A stretch of DNA of 64,000 bases from Micromonospora coerulea (GTDB lineage Bacteria > Actinomycetota > Actinomycetes > Mycobacteriales > Micromonosporaceae), in NCBI RefSeq assembly GCF_016598485.1, contig NZ_JAEMUW010000017.1, forward strand, positions 62,001-126,000, in the 5' to 3' direction. The notes beneath the pieces are model-generated. The model was not told the DNA's origin and ran no database searches. It saw nothing but the letters and a program-made list of their open reading frames with translations. Each line of letters begins with the position of its first letter. The first letter of the stretch is position 1. A program made the translations under genes and the position numbers. Positions 16,859 to 25,353 of this stretch are shown here, in pieces.

Positions 16859-17737
16859 TCAGCCGGCATGCCGGCGGACCAGGTCCAGCATGTCGTCCAC
16901 CGAGCCGGCCGGGTCGGTGACCGGGAACTGGACCGCCCGCACCACCGCGTCCGGGTCGATCAGCAGGGTGAGGCGCTTGAACCGGTCCACCCCGCCGGCC
17001 CGGAAGGTCGGCAGCAGCAGCCCGGCGGCCAGCCGACCGTCCTGGTCGGACAGCAGCGGGTACGGCAGTCGGGCGTGCGCGGCGAAGGCACGCAGCTGGT
17101 CCGGTCGCTGGGTGCTCACTCCCCGCACCGCCGCGCCGGCGGCCAGGAAGCGGTCGTGGCGGTCGGCGTAGGTGCGGGACTCGAGGGTGCACCCGACTGC
17201 GCCCGGGATGTCCTCCCAGCCTGGCGGGAGGCCCTGGACGCCGGGGGCGAACGCTCCTGGAAAGAGGTAGAGCACGGTCCACCGGCCGGGCTCGGCAGGT
17301 GCCGCCGGGCCGCCGTCGTGTCGGGCCAGGGTCAGGTCCGGCACCCGCCGGCCGACCAGGTGGTGCACCCGGCGTGACTCGGCGGAGCCCGCGTCGGCGG
17401 TGGCGGTCAGGTCGCCGTGGCCCATCACGTGCCGGGTGCCCCAGTCCTGCAGGGCGACCAGCACCGGCAGCAGGCCTTCCCCCTTCGCAGTGAGCAGGTA
17501 GTCGTGGCGGGGCGGGTGCGCCGAGTACGGCTGGCGGCGCAGCACTCCCTGCTCGACCAGCGCGGCGAGTCGTTCGGCCAGCGCCCGGCGACTGACTCCC
17601 AGCTCACGCTGGAGGACGTCGAAGCGGGTGGTGCCGCCGGCGATGTCCCGGATGATCAGGACCGCCCACCAGTCCCCGAGCACGCCGAGGGCCTGCGCGA
17701 TGCCGCAGTCGGCGTCGCCGAGGTCTTCCCGTCGCAT
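16859..17737 (-). CDS. HxlR-type winged-helix regulator fused to a peroxiredoxin domain
   Basis: 292 aa with two parts. Residues 1-105 are an HxlR DNA-binding domain (ALGVLGDWWAVLIIRDI, VSRRALAERLAALVEQGVL, Y.LTAKG). Cys11 sits where HypR/QorR-like members keep their redox-sensing cysteine. Residues ~125-292 are an AhpC/TSA-type peroxiredoxin (VPDLTL, TVLYLFPGAFAP, then IPGAVGCTLES with the candidate peroxidatic Cys183, LLSDQDGRLAAGL). The gene is divergent from an MFS exporter, with an 84-base intergenic region that contains ACTATAGT (17768-17775), a palindrome that could be both -10 and operator. It is inferred to be a peroxide- or thiol-responsive regulator of itself and the exporter. No frameshift or linker stop is seen. 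Confidence 0.88.
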   Translation of the reverse strand: MRREDLGDADCGIAQALGVLGDWWAVLIIRDIAGGTTRFDVLQRELGVSRRALAERLAALVEQGVLRRQPYSAHPPRHDYLLTAKGEGLLPVLVALQDWGTRHVMGHGDLTATADAGSAESRRVHHLVGRRVPDLTLARHDGGPAAPAEPGRWTVLYLFPGAFAPGVQGLPPGWEDIPGAVGCTLESRTYADRHDRFLAAGAAVRGVSTQRPDQLRAFAAHARLPYPLLSDQDGRLAAGLLLPTFRAGGVDRFKRLTLLIDPDAVVRAVQFPVTDPAGSVDDMLDLVRRHAG

Positions 17738-17821
17738 CCGCCACCTCCCGCTGGACCGAAGGCCTCGACTATAGTCCGTTTCAAATTGGAACTCACTGGC
17801 TCGCGGACGGGGGTTGGCGGC

Positions 17822-19087
17822 ATGTCCGTCGGAGATGGGGCCGGAGTGTTCTGGCGCTGGTGGACCGCCGGCACGACCAGTTCGGTCGGGTCGGCGGTCG
17901 GCGCGGTGGCGCTGCCGCTGACCGCGCTGACCGTGCTGGACGCCTCGGCGTTCGAGATGGGCCTGATCGCCGCCGCGAGCTACGTCGCCTGGCTGGTGAT
18001 CGGCCTACCGGCCGGGGTGCTCGTGCAACGGTTGCCGCTGCGCGGCGCCCAGGTGGGCGCCGACCTCGCCCGGGCCGTCGCGGTGGCGTCCATCCCCGTC
18101 GCCTGGTGGTGGGGCTGGCTGACCGTCGCCCAACTGGTCGTCGTGGCGCTGGTGGTCAGCTTCGCCAACGTGCTCTTCGACGTCGCCAATGCCACCTTCC
18201 TGCCCGCCATCGTCAGCCGCGAGCAGTTGCACTCCCGCAACAGCCTCACCTCGGCGACGCACGCCGCCACCCAGCTCAGCGGCCCCTCCCTGGGCGGCCT
18301 CGCGGTGCAGGCGCTGGGGGCGGTGCCCACGTTGCTGGTCGACGCGGCCAGCTACCTGGTCTCGGCGGCGCTGCTGCGCTCGCTGCCGGCCCGGCGGGTC
18401 GACGCGCCCGACCGCTGGCCCCCGGTACGCGAAATGATCGGCGAGGGCTGGCGCTACGTGACCCGCCACCCGGTGATGGGGCCGACCATGTGGACCGCGA
18501 CGGCGGTCAACTTCGTCTGCGGCGCGCAGCTCGCCGTCTACCCGCTCTACCTGGTCCGGGAGCTGCACGCCCCGGCCGCGCTGGTCGGCGTGCTGCTCGC
18601 CGTGGAGGGGGTCGGCTCGCTGGTGGGCGCCACGCTGACCCCGTGGATCACCGGTCGGTGGGGCACCGCGCGCTCCCTGGTGGTGGCCTGCCTGATCTCC
18701 GTCGTCGGCGCGTTCGTCGTGCCGCTGGGCGTGGGGTGGCCGGCCTACCTGGCGTTCGCCGCGGGCAACGTGGCCTTCGCCGGCGGGGTGGTGGTGCTCA
18801 GCGTGACCACCCGCACCTACCGGCAGACCGCGAGCCCACCGGAGCTGCTCTCCCGGGTGATGGCCACGGTCCGGTTCGTCTCCTGGGGCGCCATCCCGGT
18901 CGGCGGGCTGGTCGCCGGCGCCCTCGCCGGGCTGGTCGGCGCCCGGGTCACCCTCTTCGCCTTCGCCGGGGCGGCGGTGCTGGCCCCGCTGGCCCTGCTC
19001 CTCTCCCCCGTGCGCAGTCTGCGAGACCTGGCCGACCTGGCGGTCGACGGACCGACCGCGCGGGAACACGTGGCAGCCGCGCCGTAA
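17822..19087 (+). CDS. MFS exporter (EntS-like)
   Basis: 421 aa with about 12 hydrophobic segments. It belongs to the MFS branch that includes the enterobactin exporter EntS and many actinomycete drug pumps: FANVLFDVANATFLPAIV and REQLHSRNSL in the central part and YRQTASPPELLSRVMATVRF late. The ATG at 17822 is used; the open frame continues upstream but overlaps the divergent regulator. It may export a toxic electrophile or siderophore-like compound under control of the divergent HxlR-peroxiredoxin protein (inference from position). Confidence 0.88.
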   Translation: MSVGDGAGVFWRWWTAGTTSSVGSAVGAVALPLTALTVLDASAFEMGLIAAASYVAWLVIGLPAGVLVQRLPLRGAQVGADLARAVAVASIPVAWWWGWLTVAQLVVVALVVSFANVLFDVANATFLPAIVSREQLHSRNSLTSATHAATQLSGPSLGGLAVQALGAVPTLLVDAASYLVSAALLRSLPARRVDAPDRWPPVREMIGEGWRYVTRHPVMGPTMWTATAVNFVCGAQLAVYPLYLVRELHAPAALVGVLLAVEGVGSLVGATLTPWITGRWGTARSLVVACLISVVGAFVVPLGVGWPAYLAFAAGNVAFAGGVVVLSVTTRTYRQTASPPELLSRVMATVRFVSWGAIPVGGLVAGALAGLVGARVTLFAFAGAAVLAPLALLLSPVRSLRDLADLAVDGPTAREHVAAAP

Positions 19088-19118
19088 CGTCGCCGCGCCC
19101 CCGCCGTACTGTTTCTGC

Positions 19119-19868
19119 CTACTGAGCGGTGGTCGACACCTCGACGCCGGGTTCCTCAGCCATCCGCGAGGACACGGCGATGACGAACCCGAGTGGCACG
19201 ATCAGCAGTACCGGCGACCACGCGGACAGGTGTACAGCCACCAGGGCACCGACAGCGGCGCCGCTCATCAGGGCCGCCAGGACCTGAGCCTTGGGCCGCA
19301 AGCCACGCCAAGGGGTCCGAGCGGCGACACCGGCGATCAGGCTCGTGAGAGTGCCTGTCAGGTATGTGGAGGAGAGGCCCGGTACGCCGAACCGCTGGAT
19401 GGCACTGCTCTGTACGCCCAGCGCCGCTGCCGACAGCATCAGAAGAGCAAGATCGACGTGCTCCGAGCGCCTGGCAGGGTTGAGCTCCCAGACGACGAGA
19501 AAGACGACGAACACCAGGAGTTCCAGGACGAGCGCCCGGGTGACCCGACCGGGCCAGGCGGGGTCGCCCGGCTGCGCCGAACCGGCGAGTCGGGCTCCCG
19601 CGAGGACTCCGGCGATGAAGCTGACGATGGCGCAGCCTGACGTCAGGGCCAGATCTGCTTCGCCTCTGCCCGCTGAGAGCCCGAGCAGGACCATGTTGCC
19701 CGTCATCACGCTCGAGAAGGCGCCGCCCAGGGAGAGGAAGCCAACGGCGTCGGCGCATCCGGTCAGAAACGTGAGCACGACAACGAGGGATTGCCTTCGC
19801 CTCAGGAGATCCGGGTTTCCGCTCGCTGTGCCGCGGAAGCGCATGACACGGGGCATCGTTCTCAACAC
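19119..19868 (-). CDS. YoaK/DUF1275 family membrane protein
   Basis: 249 aa with about six membrane helices. The N-terminal LTFLTGCADAVGFLSLGGAFSSVMTGNM segment and later GLSSTYLTGTL are the two conserved DUF1275 blocks. Its biochemical role is unknown. The GTG at 19868 has GGGAGGA nine bases upstream and is preferred over a further GTG at 19904, which would place the operator-like site inside the gene. It is divergent from the GntR gene and may share its control. Confidence 0.85.
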   Translation of the reverse strand: MLRTMPRVMRFRGTASGNPDLLRRRQSLVVVLTFLTGCADAVGFLSLGGAFSSVMTGNMVLLGLSAGRGEADLALTSGCAIVSFIAGVLAGARLAGSAQPGDPAWPGRVTRALVLELLVFVVFLVVWELNPARRSEHVDLALLMLSAAALGVQSSAIQRFGVPGLSSTYLTGTLTSLIAGVAARTPWRGLRPKAQVLAALMSGAAVGALVAVHLSAWSPVLLIVPLGFVIAVSSRMAEEPGVEVSTTAQ

Positions 19869-19893
19869 TGTCGGCCGTCCTCCCAGATTGTTC

Positions 19894-19904
19894 TTCGTAT
19901 ACAC
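19894..19904. promoter_or_regulatory. GntR (FadR-type) operator candidate at the regulator
   Basis: TCGTATACAC contains the palindrome GTATAC (19897-19902) and fits the general FadR-subfamily pattern of GT...AC dyads. The 9-mer TCGTATACA recurs, on the opposite strand, in front of the peptide-importer operon at 28025-28033. Here it lies between the divergent YoaK and GntR genes. Confidence 0.55.
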
Positions 19905-19935
19905 TTCGTCTGGACGTTCACGGAGAGGCGATCAG

Positions 19936-20616
19936 GTGGCTGAAGACCTGCGGGACAAGCTCGGCGCTCAACACCTGCCGCTACGCGACCAGGTCCTCGC
20001 CGCCCTACGGACCGCCATCATCAACGGCGACTACCCTCCGGGTGAGCGGCTGACCGAGGACCGGTTGGCCGAGGACTTCGGCGTCTCTCGCAACCCGGTC
20101 CGGGAGGCACTGCGCGTCGCGGAGGCAGAGGGTTTCGTCGTGATCCTGCCCCGACGAGGGGCGGTTGTCGCCTCCCCCAGCAGCGGAACCATCGCCGACA
20201 TGTTCGCCGTACGCGAGCGCTTGGAGGCGCTGGCCGCCCGGCTGGCGGCCGAGCGGGCGACGGCGGCGGACGTGGCCGCCCTGAGGGCGCTGCTGGAGCA
20301 GGGCCGCGAGGCGACGGAACAGCAGGACCTGCGGCGGGTCGCCGAACTGAACACCGCCCTGCACCTGCGCATCCTCCAGATCAGCGGAAACCCCTGGCTG
20401 TCATCGATCGCCAAGGCGCTGTACCTCCATGTGCAATGGGTCTTCCGGCTGGGAGCCGCGGAACGAGCACCGCACTCGTGGAGCGAGCACATTCAGCTGG
20501 TCGACGCCATCGAGTCAGGTGACGGTGAGCGAGCCGAGCAGGCCGCGCTCTCCCACCTCGACGCGGCATCCGCGGCCGCCTATGAGAACGCCGAAGGCGG
20601 GTATGGAGCCCACTAG
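19936..20616 (+). CDS. GntR-family regulator, FadR/FCD subfamily
   Basis: 226 aa. The N-terminal winged helix (residues ~18-80) shows LRDQVLAALRTAIINGDYPPGERLTEDRLAEDFGVSRNPVREAL and the wing VVILPRRGAVVA (only key parts quoted in order: LRDQV, GERLTE, VSRNPVREAL). The C-terminal FCD ligand domain follows (FAVRERLEALAARLAA, NTALHLRI, HIQLVDAIESGD), with His and Asp residues that commonly bind a metal. The GTG at 19936 has GGAGAGG seven bases upstream. It converges on the GGT gene with only three bases between stops. The shared operator-like site suggests it controls the gamma-glutamyl/oligopeptide uptake operon. Confidence 0.92.
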   Translation: MAEDLRDKLGAQHLPLRDQVLAALRTAIINGDYPPGERLTEDRLAEDFGVSRNPVREALRVAEAEGFVVILPRRGAVVASPSSGTIADMFAVRERLEALAARLAAERATAADVAALRALLEQGREATEQQDLRRVAELNTALHLRILQISGNPWLSSIAKALYLHVQWVFRLGAAERAPHSWSEHIQLVDAIESGDGERAEQAALSHLDAASAAAYENAEGGYGAH

Positions 20617-20619
20617 GGG

Positions 20620-22410
20620 TCAACGGCCGCAGGCATAGCCCTGCATGCCCCGCGGGTTCGCCCCGGCCCCGAGCACACCCGTAGCCGGGTCGCGGGTTAC
20701 GGCGCAGAGCCGGCCGAGGCTCCACGAGCCGGAGAGCCGTACCTCATGCCCGTACGCACGCAGTGCCGTCAGGACATCCTCGTCCAGGCGGTCCTCCATC
20801 ACCAGGACGGCGGGCTCGAACTCACGCGGGTAGAACGACGCCGGCAGGCTGGTGGTGTGCCACATGGGCGCGTCGATGGCCTCCTGCAGGGACCGACCTC
20901 CCGCGAGATGGCGAAGCAGGAACAGCAGCTGCCATTGATCCTGCTGGTCGCCGCCGGGGGTGCCGCACGCCAGTACGGGCGCGCCGTCGCGGTGCACCAT
21001 CGTCGGGCTCAGGGTGGTACGGGGTCGGCGTCCCGGGGCAAGCGACGAGGCGAGACCTTCCTCGAGCCAGAACATCTGGAGTCGGCTGCCGAGGGGGAAG
21101 CCGAGGTCCGGAATAGTGGGAGAGCTCTGCAGCCAGCCGCCGCTCGGGGTGGCGGAGATCATGTTGCCCCAGCGGTCGACCACGTCGACGTGACAGGTGT
21201 CGCCGCGGGTCACGCCGTCCGACTTCACCGTCGGCTCGCCCGTCGTGGGATCCACCACGTCGGTCCGGCGTCCGGCCCTCCGTTGGGCATGGGCAGGGAG
21301 GCGGGGTTCCGCTCCATCGGGACGCCCCGGTCGTAGCTCCGCCGACGCTCGTCCTCCGATCAGACCTGCCCTCTCCCGCGCGTACTCCCTGGAGAGGAGC
21401 GCCTTCACGGGCACGTCGATGCCATCGCCGTACCAGGCCTCGCGGTCGGCGAAAGCAAGCTTGAGCGCTTCGGCCTGGGCGTGGATGCCGCGAGCGGTAG
21501 ACGGGTCGTACGCGTGGGGGTCGGCGAGCGCGTCGAGGACCGACAGCGTCTCCAGCAGCACCGGACCCTGGCCCCAGAAACCGGTCTTCGCCACCGAGTA
21601 ACCGTTCCAGTCGAGGGTTACCGGCTCCTCCCAGGTCGCAGAGTAGGCAGCCAGGTCCGCGCCGGTGACGAGGCCGGCATGGGGACGCCCGCTGGAGTCC
21701 TGGAACGGTTCCCGAGAGAACCGGTCGATCGCCTCGGCGACGAAACCTTCACCCCAGGCACGACGTGCGGCGTCGATCTGCGCCTCACGGTCGGAGCCGC
21801 CTGCCTGTCCAGCCTTGACCAGTTTCTGAAGAGTCCGCGAGTAGGCCGGGTTGGCGAACATCTGGCCCGCCGCTGGCGGCTTGCCGTTGCGCAGCCAGAG
21901 CTCCGCCGAGGTCTGCCAGTGCTCCTCGAACAGCGATTGCACGGCTGCCACGGTGTCGCCGACCCTGCCGATCAGCGGATGGCCGGCGCCGGCGTATCCG
22001 ATCGCCGGCTCCAGCACCTCCTCAAGGAATAGCGTCCCGTGGTCCCGCAGCAGAAGGAGCCAGGCGTCCACGGCGCCGGGCACGGCCGCCGCGAGCGGGC
22101 CGGATCCGGGGATGAGGTCCATCCCGAGGGACCGGAAATGCTCGATGGTGGCACCGGCGGGCGCGGGCCCCTGCCCACACAGCACCTTCGGGGCCGGGTC
22201 CTGGACCGTCGCGACGATGGCGGGCACCTCACCGGCTGGCCCGTTGAGGTGTGGTTCCACGACGTGCAGGACGAACCCGGCGGTGACGGCCGCGTCGAAG
22301 GCGTTCCCACCGCGCTCGAGGACCCCCATGGCGGCCTGGCTCGCGAGCCAGTGCGTCGAGGACACCATCCCGAAGGTTCCCTGCAGGGTGGGCCTGGTCG
22401 TGAACGTCAT
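20620..22410 (-). CDS. ggt: Gamma-glutamyltranspeptidase-family hydrolase (probably cytosolic)
   Basis: 596 aa Ntn-hydrolase of the GGT family, made as a precursor that cleaves itself before a catalytic Thr, here Thr405 in GDTCHVDVVD. The large-subunit marker GMVSSTHWLAS and the small-subunit substrate loop SGGWLQSSPTIP are present. The second residue after the nucleophile is Cys rather than the more usual Thr. No signal peptide is visible, so it acts in the cytoplasm, unlike the secreted E. coli enzyme. It is the last gene of the peptide-importer operon (ATGA overlap with the ATPase gene), so it probably removes gamma-glutamyl or related acyl groups from imported compounds. Acylase or amidohydrolase activity of the same fold is an alternative. 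Confidence 0.88.
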   Translation of the reverse strand: MTFTTRPTLQGTFGMVSSTHWLASQAAMGVLERGGNAFDAAVTAGFVLHVVEPHLNGPAGEVPAIVATVQDPAPKVLCGQGPAPAGATIEHFRSLGMDLIPGSGPLAAAVPGAVDAWLLLLRDHGTLFLEEVLEPAIGYAGAGHPLIGRVGDTVAAVQSLFEEHWQTSAELWLRNGKPPAAGQMFANPAYSRTLQKLVKAGQAGGSDREAQIDAARRAWGEGFVAEAIDRFSREPFQDSSGRPHAGLVTGADLAAYSATWEEPVTLDWNGYSVAKTGFWGQGPVLLETLSVLDALADPHAYDPSTARGIHAQAEALKLAFADREAWYGDGIDVPVKALLSREYARERAGLIGGRASAELRPGRPDGAEPRLPAHAQRRAGRRTDVVDPTTGEPTVKSDGVTRGDTCHVDVVDRWGNMISATPSGGWLQSSPTIPDLGFPLGSRLQMFWLEEGLASSLAPGRRPRTTLSPTMVHRDGAPVLACGTPGGDQQDQWQLLFLLRHLAGGRSLQEAIDAPMWHTTSLPASFYPREFEPAVLVMEDRLDEDVLTALRAYGHEVRLSGSWSLGRLCAVTRDPATGVLGAGANPRGMQGYACGR

Positions 22411-23408
22411 GAAAGCACCTCACTGTTGTCAGCGGTCCGGACGTCAGGCCGGGTGCCGTCCGGCTGGACCAGGTGGCACGCGGCCTTCCCGCCACCGATC
22501 TCAACCTGCGCCGGTACCTCCGTCGCGCACCTGTCGAAGGCGAGAGGGCACCGGGTACGGAAGCGGCACCCGGAGGGCGGGTCCAGCGCGGACGGGAGGT
22601 CGTCGCCGAGCAGGACCGGTTGACGCTGCCGTTGGCGGACCGGATCGGCCACCGGTGCGGCCGCCAGCAGCGCCTGTGTGTAGGGATGGGCGGGTCGCGT
22701 GAAGATCTGCTCACGCGAGCCCGTCTCGACGAGTTGCCCGAGGTACATGACGGCGATCTCGTCCGCCAGGTACTCCACCGCGGACAGGTCGTGTGTGATG
22801 AAAAGGCAGGCAAACCCGATGTCCCGCTGCAGGTCGGCCAGGAGGTTGAGCACCGACGCCTGCACCGACACGTCGAGCGCGCTCGTGGGTTCGTCCGCGA
22901 TGAGCAACGTTGGCTCCGAGATCAGCGCCCGGGCGATGCTGACCCGTTGGCGTTGCCCTCCCGAGAGCTCATGGGGATAGCGGCGGGCCACTTCCGCCCG
23001 CAGGCCCACCCTCCCGAGTTCCCTGGCGACTCGCGCCTCCCGGTCGCGTCGCGAGATCCGCTCACCCGACAACCGCAACGGCTCAGCCACCACATCGCCC
23101 ACCAGCATGCGCGGGTCCAGCGAGCCAGCGGGGTCCTGGAAGACAATGGACACCTCACTTCGGTGCCGGCGTAGCTGTCGCCGGGACAGGTGGCTGACAT
23201 CGGTCCCGCCTATCCTGACAATGCCGGCGGTGGGCTCCACGAGCCTCACCACGCACCGGCCCACCGTCGACTTCCCGGAGCCGCTCTCGCCCACCAGCGC
23301 CGTGACCCGGCCCTGGGAAATGGCGAGGGACACCCCGTCCACGGCTCGCACCGGCCCGAAGTGCATCACCAGGTCCTCGAGTTCGAGGGCGTTCGGCTGC
23401 GGCGTCAT
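22407..23408 (-). CDS. Oligopeptide ABC transporter ATPase, OppF type
   Basis: 333 aa. Walker A GESGSGKST, signature LSGGQRQR, Walker B LLIADEPTSALD, and the C-terminal oligopeptide-transporter domain with the cysteine cluster CRFRTRCPLAFDRC that holds an iron-sulfur centre in related Opp/Dpp ATPases. Overlaps both neighbours by four bases, so it is tightly coupled to the OppD-type gene before it and the GGT gene after it. Confidence 0.93.
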   Translation of the reverse strand: MTPQPNALELEDLVMHFGPVRAVDGVSLAISQGRVTALVGESGSGKSTVGRCVVRLVEPTAGIVRIGGTDVSHLSRRQLRRHRSEVSIVFQDPAGSLDPRMLVGDVVAEPLRLSGERISRRDREARVARELGRVGLRAEVARRYPHELSGGQRQRVSIARALISEPTLLIADEPTSALDVSVQASVLNLLADLQRDIGFACLFITHDLSAVEYLADEIAVMYLGQLVETGSREQIFTRPAHPYTQALLAAAPVADPVRQRQRQPVLLGDDLPSALDPPSGCRFRTRCPLAFDRCATEVPAQVEIGGGKAACHLVQPDGTRPDVRTADNSEVLS

Positions 23409-24472
23409 AGGTTCGTCTCCTCAGGCTGAGTCCGAGGCGCCGGGCAGGGGTGCCAACATGCCGCGAGGTGATCCTTCGCACCGAGCGCGGTTCCGGTCCC
23501 GACCCCCTCGAGGGGCGGGGCGGAGTCACGGCACTGCGAGTCGGCAGCCGGGCACCGGTCCGCGAACGTGCACGCGTCGGGTTGGCTGGACAGGACGGGC
23601 ACGAGACCGGGGATCTCCTGCAGCCGCGCGGTGCCGGCATGCTTTCCCGGGGTCGGTGAGGCCGACAGCAGCCCGGCCGTGTACCGGTGCAACGGATGTG
23701 CGAACAGGTCGGTGACCTGCGCCCGTTCCACCACCCGCCCGGCGTACATGACGACGACGCGGTCCGCGACGTCGGCGATCACGCCGAGGTCGTGCGTGAT
23801 GATGAGGATGGTGGTGCCCAGCCTGTCGCGCAGGTCGCGGAGCACCTGAAGGATGCCGGCCTGGACCGTGACGTCCAAGGCGGTGGTCGGTTCGTCGGCC
23901 ACCAGCACCTTCGGGCCGCATGCCACCGCCATCGCGATCATCACCCGCTGGCGCATGCCTCCGGAGAGCTGATGCGGGTAGTTGTCGACACGTTTCGAGG
24001 CGGACGGGATTCCGACGAGCGACAGCAACTCCACGGCCCGCGCCCGGGCGGCCGGCCTGGACATCCGCTCGTGAACCTGCAGCACCTCACCGATCTGGCG
24101 CCCGACGGTGAGCACCGGGTTCAAGGACGTCATCGGTTCCTGGAAGATGTAGGCGATCTCCTTACCGCGCACTCGGCGCAGCACCGACTCCCGGGTACCG
24201 ACCAGCTCGGTACCTCTCAGCCGCACCGAACCGGAGATCCGTGCGCTGCTGGGCAGCAGGCCCGCGATGCTCATCGCGGTGACGCTCTTGCCGCAGCCTG
24301 ACTCGCCCACCATGCCGACGATCTCCCCGGGAGCGAGATCCAGACTTACCCGGTGGACCGCCGAGACCGTCCCGCCCTCGGTCGTGAACGAGACCGAAAG
24401 ATCACGTATCTCCAGCACGGGTGCGCCGAGCAGGCCGGAGGCGGTGCCCGGGCGTTCGACCGTGGTCATCAC
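23405..24472 (-). CDS. Oligopeptide ABC transporter ATPase, OppD type
   Basis: 355 aa. Walker A GESGCGKS, signature LSGGMRQR, Walker B VLVADEPTTALDVTVQ and the C-terminal CTFADRCPAADSQC cysteine motif. It forms the heterodimeric motor with the OppF-type protein. ATGA overlaps link it to oppC upstream and oppF downstream. Confidence 0.93.
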   Translation of the reverse strand: MMTTVERPGTASGLLGAPVLEIRDLSVSFTTEGGTVSAVHRVSLDLAPGEIVGMVGESGCGKSVTAMSIAGLLPSSARISGSVRLRGTELVGTRESVLRRVRGKEIAYIFQEPMTSLNPVLTVGRQIGEVLQVHERMSRPAARARAVELLSLVGIPSASKRVDNYPHQLSGGMRQRVMIAMAVACGPKVLVADEPTTALDVTVQAGILQVLRDLRDRLGTTILIITHDLGVIADVADRVVVMYAGRVVERAQVTDLFAHPLHRYTAGLLSASPTPGKHAGTARLQEIPGLVPVLSSQPDACTFADRCPAADSQCRDSAPPLEGVGTGTALGAKDHLAACWHPCPAPRTQPEETNL

Positions 24473-25353
24473 CGGTCTCCCTTCGGGTCGAGGGCGTCAC
24501 GAAGGGCGTCACCGAAGACGTTGAACGCGAGCGCCAGGATCATGATCACCACACCAGGGAAGATCGCTGCCCACGGGGCGCGGGCGGCGAACTGCTGAGC
24601 GGTGGCCAGCATGGTTCCCAGGCTGGGGGCCGGGGGCTGAATGCCGAGGCCGAGGAACGACAGCACCGCCTCTCCCAGGATCGCGGCCGGGATCGCGACC
24701 GTGGCCTGCACCAGGATCACCGACGTGGCATTGGGCAGGATGTGCCGGGCGAGCACCCACAGGTCACTCGCACCGTCCACGACTGCCGCGGCGACGAAGT
24801 CCAGCGACTTGAGCCGTAGCGTGTCCGAGCGCACCACGCGGATCACCCCCGGAATCTGCGCGATCCCGATGGCCACGGCGGCGTTGCCGAGGCTGGCGCC
24901 CCGGATGGCGGCCAACCCCACCGCCATGATCAGGAACGGGAACGCGAGCAGGAGGTCGGTGAACCGTGAGATCACCGCGTCCCATGCCCGGAAGTAGCCC
25001 GCCGCGAGCCCGAGCGGTACGCCGATGATCAGAGAGGTGGCCACCGCCAGGAGTCCCACCTCGAGGGATGCTCGTGCCCCCAGCATGATGCGGGACAGGA
25101 CGTCACGGCCCAGGTCGTCGGTTCCCAGCACGTGTCCCGGAGTGCCCGGAGGCGAGAACGTGTGCCCAAAGTCGGTCTGCTCGACGGAATAGGGTGCGAT
25201 CCAGGGCGACAGCAGGGCGACGACGGCCGCGAGCGCCAGCACGACGAAGCTCACCACGGCAAGAGGGTTCCTTCTCAACCGTCTGAGGACCCGGGTGCGC
25301 CGAGTGAGGCTGGCGGGTCCGGCTTCCGCCATCGGAACGGTGAGGACGGTCAT
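24469..25353 (-). CDS. Oligopeptide ABC transporter permease, OppC type
   Basis: 294 aa. The first membrane helix (~31-52) is followed by the OppC/DppC family segment HVLGTDDLGRDVLSRIMLGARASL and an EAA loop (VDGASDLWVLARHILPN). It carries the usual C-terminal end FGDALRDALDPKGDR. Pairs with the OppB-type permease to form the channel. Confidence 0.93.
   Translation of the reverse strand: MTVLTVPMAEAGPASLTRRTRVLRRLRRNPLAVVSFVVLALAAVVALLSPWIAPYSVEQTDFGHTFSPPGTPGHVLGTDDLGRDVLSRIMLGARASLEVGLLAVATSLIIGVPLGLAAGYFRAWDAVISRFTDLLLAFPFLIMAVGLAAIRGASLGNAAVAIGIAQIPGVIRVVRSDTLRLKSLDFVAAAVVDGASDLWVLARHILPNATSVILVQATVAIPAAILGEAVLSFLGLGIQPPAPSLGTMLATAQQFAARAPWAAIFPGVVIMILALAFNVFGDALRDALDPKGDR

Noticed and set aside
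17768..17797. Longer dyad around TTTCAAATTGGAACT as HxlR operator
   Set aside because: Only a few arm positions match as an inverted repeat; only ACTATAGT is clearly palindromic.
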